A stretch of 64,000 nucleotides of DNA from CAWCXF01 sp963799455 (GTDB lineage: Bacteria > Pseudomonadota > Alphaproteobacteria > Rhodobacterales > Rhodobacteraceae), in NCBI GenBank assembly GCA_963799455.1, contig CAWCXF010000008.1, forward strand, positions 62,001-126,000. The letters are read 5' to 3'. Positions 61,410-64,000 of the stretch are shown here, in pieces. The stretch's first letter is position 1. Each line of letters begins with the position of its first letter. The translations under genes were made by a program, and so were the position numbers. The notes below the pieces were generated by a model. It searched no databases. It was not told the origin of the DNA and saw only the letters and a list, made by a program, of their open reading frames with translations.

Positions 61410-61413
<4 letters not shown>

Positions 61414-62045
61414 GCGAGATCCTCCTGATCCGCCACGCCCAGGCCTCCTTCGGCGCGGCCGACTACGACGTGCTCTCGGCGCTCGGCCACCGCCAGGCGA
61501 AGGCCCTGGGCCGCGCGCTGCGGGGCCTGGAGGTCGCCGCGGCCTTCATCGGCCGCCAGCGGCGCCACCGCGAGACCTGGGAGGGGATGGCCGAAGGGCT
61601 CGGGGTGGCGGTCGAGCCCAGCATGCATCCGGGGCTGGACGAGTTCGACTTCGCGGGGCTGCTCGCGGCCTCGGGGCGGCGCGAGGCCGCCACGGCCGAC
61701 CGTCGCGCCCATTTCCGGGCTCTCAGGGAGGCGGTGCTCGAATGGCAACGCGGCGAGGTCGAGGGCGCGCCCGAGACCTGGGAGGCCTTCTCGGCCCGCG
61801 TCGCCGAGGCGCGCGACGCGCTGATGGCGGCGGCGCCGTCCGTCGCCGTCTCCTCGGGGGGTGCGATCGCGCAGATGGTGGCGACGACGCTGCGCGCGCC
61901 GCCCGACCGGATGATCGAGCTTCAGCTCCAGATGCGCAACTGCGCGGTGTCGCGCCTTATCGCGGGGCGGCGCGACGTCTACCTCCACAGCTTCAACGAG
62001 GCGTCCCGCGCGCCCGCCGACGCCGAGCTGGTGAGCTACGCATGA
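61410..62045 (+). CDS. Histidine phosphatase-fold protein with altered second active-site histidine
   Basis: 211 residues. The phosphoglycerate-mutase-like RH motif is present (LIRHAQASFG, R8-H9), but the second signature H-G-G is S-S-G-G-A (148-152): the proton-donor/binding His is Ser. Such S-G-G versions occur in proteins beside ACAD10/11-like genes. May be a phosphatase for a phospho-acyl-CoA or a non-catalytic binder. GTG start overlaps the acyl-CoA dehydrogenase stop (GTGA). Confidence 0.83.
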
Positions 62046-62079
62046 CCCGCGCCCCGCATCCCCTGACGTCGGTGTCCGC

Positions 62080-63114
62080 ATGAGCACGGCACTCGACACC
62101 GCCGCCGTGGAGGCCTGGCTGACCGGCCGTCTCGACGGCTTCGAGGGGCCGCTCGCCGCCGCGAAGATCCCCGGCGGCCAGTCGAACCCGACCTACCGGC
62201 TCCACACGGCCTCGCGCGACTACGTGCTGCGCCGCAAGCCCTCGGGCCGGCTCCTGAAGTCGGCCCACGCCGTGGACCGCGAGTTCCGCGTCCAGCGGGC
62301 GCTGGCCTCCACCGAGGTGCCCGTCGCGCGGATGCATCTGCTGTGCGAGGACGACGCCCTGATCGGCTCGGCCTTCTACGTCATGGAGCACGTCGCCGGG
62401 CGCAGCTTCGACGACCCGCGGCTGCCGGAGGTCGGCCGCGAGGAGCGCACGGCGCTCTACGACGAGATGAACCGCGTCCTGACCGCGATCCACGCGGTGG
62501 ACGTGGAGGCCGTCGGCCTGGCCGACTACGGCCCCCCCGGCGACTACTACGCCCGCCAGCTCGGGCGCTGGACCAAGCAGTATCGGGCGTCCGAGACCGA
62601 GCCGATCCCGGCGATGGACGAGCTGATCGGCTGGCTCGGCGAGAACCTCCCCCCCGACGACGGCCGCCGCACGCTGGTCCATGGCGACTACCGGCTCGAC
62701 AACCTGCTCTTCGCGCCCGATGCGCCCCGCTGCGCCGCCGTGCTCGACTGGGAGCTCTCGACGCTGGGCCACCCCTTCGCCGACCTCGCGGCGCTCGTGA
62801 TGCAGTGGCGCAGGCCGCCGGGGCCTGAGGGGCGCGGGCTCGAAGGGGTGGACCGCGCGAGGCTCGGCATCCCCTCGGACGAGGCGTTCGTGGCGGCCTA
62901 CTGCGAGCGCGCCGGCATCGCCGGCATCCCGCGTTTCGGCTTCTACCTCGCCTTCTCCTTCTTCCGCATGGGCGCGATCCTCCAGGGGGTGAAGAGGCGC
63001 GCGCTCGACGGCAACGCGTCGGACCCCGAGCGGGGCCTCCGCATGGGCGCCCATGTCCCGCGCTTCGCCGAAGGGGGGCTGGCCGCGGCGCGCGGCGAGA
63101 CGATCGGTGGCTGA
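62080..63114 (+). CDS. Phosphotransferase family protein (ACAD10/11 APH-kinase type)
   Basis: 344 residues, protein-kinase-like/aminoglycoside phosphotransferase fold. SNPTYRL near the glycine-loop position, VLRRKPSG with the ATP Lys, catalytic loop H201-G-D203-YRLDN208, and metal-binding D223 in LDWELSTLGHP. Sequence is the stand-alone form of the ACAD10/11 kinase domain, related to LvaA, which phosphorylates the 4-hydroxyl of 4-hydroxyvaleryl-CoA. So a hydroxyacyl-CoA, not an antibiotic, is the likely substrate. Confidence 0.9.
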   Translation: MSTALDTAAVEAWLTGRLDGFEGPLAAAKIPGGQSNPTYRLHTASRDYVLRRKPSGRLLKSAHAVDREFRVQRALASTEVPVARMHLLCEDDALIGSAFYVMEHVAGRSFDDPRLPEVGREERTALYDEMNRVLTAIHAVDVEAVGLADYGPPGDYYARQLGRWTKQYRASETEPIPAMDELIGWLGENLPPDDGRRTLVHGDYRLDNLLFAPDAPRCAAVLDWELSTLGHPFADLAALVMQWRRPPGPEGRGLEGVDRARLGIPSDEAFVAAYCERAGIAGIPRFGFYLAFSFFRMGAILQGVKRRALDGNASDPERGLRMGAHVPRFAEGGLAAARGETIGG

Positions 63115-63248
63115 GCCCTGCGGCGACCGGACCTCGCCGATTGCGCGGGCCGATGGCCGGGCCGCGGGGGGCGGGCGCCACCGATCGCCCGCCCATCCCG
63201 CAGCCCTTTCGGCCGCCGCTCCGAGGCGAGGACCGCGGGAGGCTCGCC

Positions 63249-64000
63249 ATGGCTGAAGCGCCCGGCCGATACGAGGGCCGCGTGGTCCTCATCACCGGCG
63301 CGGCGGGGGGCTTCGGCACCCTCGCAGCGCGGCGCTTCGCGCAAGCGGGCGCGCGCCTCGCGCTGTCGGACCGGGCGGAGGGTCCGCTCCTCGCGCTGGC
63401 GGACGAGCTGGGCGCCTTCGCGCAACGGGTGGACGTGTCGGACGAGGCGTCGGTCGCGGGCCACGTCGCGGCGGCGCTGGAGCGCTTCGGGCGGCTCGAC
63501 GTGGCGGTCAACAACGCGGGCGTCGGCCACGCGCTGATGCCCATCACCGACACGCCGGTCGCCGAATTCGACCGCATGATGGCCGTCAACGCGCGCGGCG
63601 TGTTCCTCGGCATGAAGCACCAGCTCGCGCCGATGATCGCGGCCGGGCGCGGCGCGGTGCTCAACGTGGCCTCCGCCGCGGGGCTCGTCGGCGCGGGGCA
63701 GCTCGCGGCCTACGCGGCCTCCAAGCACGCCGTGGTGGGGCTGACGAGGGCTGCGGCCGACGAGGTGGCGCGAGCGGGCGTGCGCGTCAACGCGCTCTGC
63801 CCCTCCTTCGCCGCCACGCCCTTGTTCGAGGAGATGGCCGACGCCGTCGCCCTGCGCCGCGGCGGCACGCGCGAGGACGCCCACGCCCGCATCGCCTCGC
63901 GCGTGCCGATGCGGCGCGTGGCCCGGCCCGAGGAGATCGTCCAGGCCATGCTGTGGATCTGCCACGACGACAACGCCTTCATGACCGGCCAGGCGATCGC
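63249..64000 (+). CDS. Short-chain dehydrogenase/reductase (3' end outside window)
   Basis: 250 residues visible from ATG 63249. NAD(P) loop TGAAGGFG, VNNAGVGHA, and Y-A-A-S-K with a preceding NVASAAG serine are present. Sequence runs off at MTGQAI, normally followed by ~15 residues, so almost complete. 134 bp after the kinase gene on the same strand; probably part of the operon and could oxidise a 3-hydroxyacyl- or a ketone intermediate. Confidence 0.88.
   Translation, partial: MAEAPGRYEGRVVLITGAAGGFGTLAARRFAQAGARLALSDRAEGPLLALADELGAFAQRVDVSDEASVAGHVAAALERFGRLDVAVNNAGVGHALMPITDTPVAEFDRMMAVNARGVFLGMKHQLAPMIAAGRGAVLNVASAAGLVGAGQLAAYAASKHAVVGLTRAAADEVARAGVRVNALCPSFAATPLFEEMADAVALRRGGTREDAHARIASRVPMRRVARPEEIVQAMLWICHDDNAFMTGQAI

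Noticed and set aside
62080..63114. Aminoglycoside resistance gene
   Set aside because: The APH fold is present, but the catalytic-loop sequence and the acyl-CoA gene context match the ACAD10/11 kinase group, not antibiotic phosphotransferases.

Overview
The window comes from a chromosome of very high G+C content (by eye well over 70%) and reads as an alphaproteobacterium of the Rhodobacterales / Paracoccaceae type. The evidence is the gene blocks typical of that group: rplU-rpmA-GNAT-obgE-proB-proA next to chpT and a DUF3553 gene, murA-DUF2948-hisD-UPF0262-phosphatase leading to infA-maf-RNase E/G-yacG, rplM-rpsI, olsB-olsA, and a CckA/CtrA-pathway phosphotransferase (ChpT). I cannot name a genus from sequence alone. 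Genes are tightly packed and many are translationally coupled (GTGA, ATGA, TGATG overlaps).

Layout. 0-3.3 kb: end of a TetR regulator, then a polyamine-type ABC importer lacking its binding protein. 3.4-4.4 kb: rpsI and rplM with a clear promoter. 4.5-12.4 kb: mostly housekeeping (2H phosphoesterase, thioesterase, enoyl-CoA hydratase-like protein, M32 carboxypeptidase, heme A synthase, TrmJ-type methyltransferase, ThiE-like protein, ornithine-lipid acyltransferases). 12.6-19.7 kb: chpT/DUF3553 and the rplU-to-proA operon; L21 carries a very long Ala/Pro/Glu tail. 19.7-25.4 kb: a graveyard of broken mobile elements (IS1, IS3, IS110 and Tn3 families) with no intact transposase, containing two inverted, almost identical 235-bp patches. 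25.5-33.7 kb: the yacG-rng-maf-infA and murA-to-phosphatase blocks, separated by a GNAT-nitrilase pair. 33.8 kb: tRNA-Thr(GGT). 34.5-41.4 kb: a DsbD/ScsB-like thiol transporter and cytochrome c maturation genes ccmF, ccmG, ccmH and ccmI. 41.5-44.8 kb: two GH13 glucosidase-type genes, one frameshifted. 45.2-50.7 kb: a quinone-reductase-like protein, acyl-CoA synthetase, epoxide-hydrolase-like protein, small lipoproteins and a broken cupin gene. 50.9-56.1 kb: a complete branched-chain-amino-acid-type ABC importer (livJ-livH-livM-livG-livF). 56.4-64 kb: a plus-strand CoA-linked catabolic operon.

How it fits together. The most interesting functional unit is the right-hand end: SDR, MaoC hydratase, thiolase, flavin oxidoreductase, an ACAD11-like acyl-CoA dehydrogenase, a histidine-phosphatase-fold protein, an ACAD10/11-type APH kinase and a second SDR. 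With the neighbouring HAAT importer and the acyl-CoA ligase this looks like a route for an imported acid, possibly through a phosphorylated 4-hydroxyacyl-CoA as in the lva pathway and mammalian ACAD10/11. Several otherwise intact genes carry single-base shifts beside G/C runs, so either recent decay or residual sequence error must be considered. Two copies of a ~100-bp element with terminal inverted repeats sit right after stop codons.
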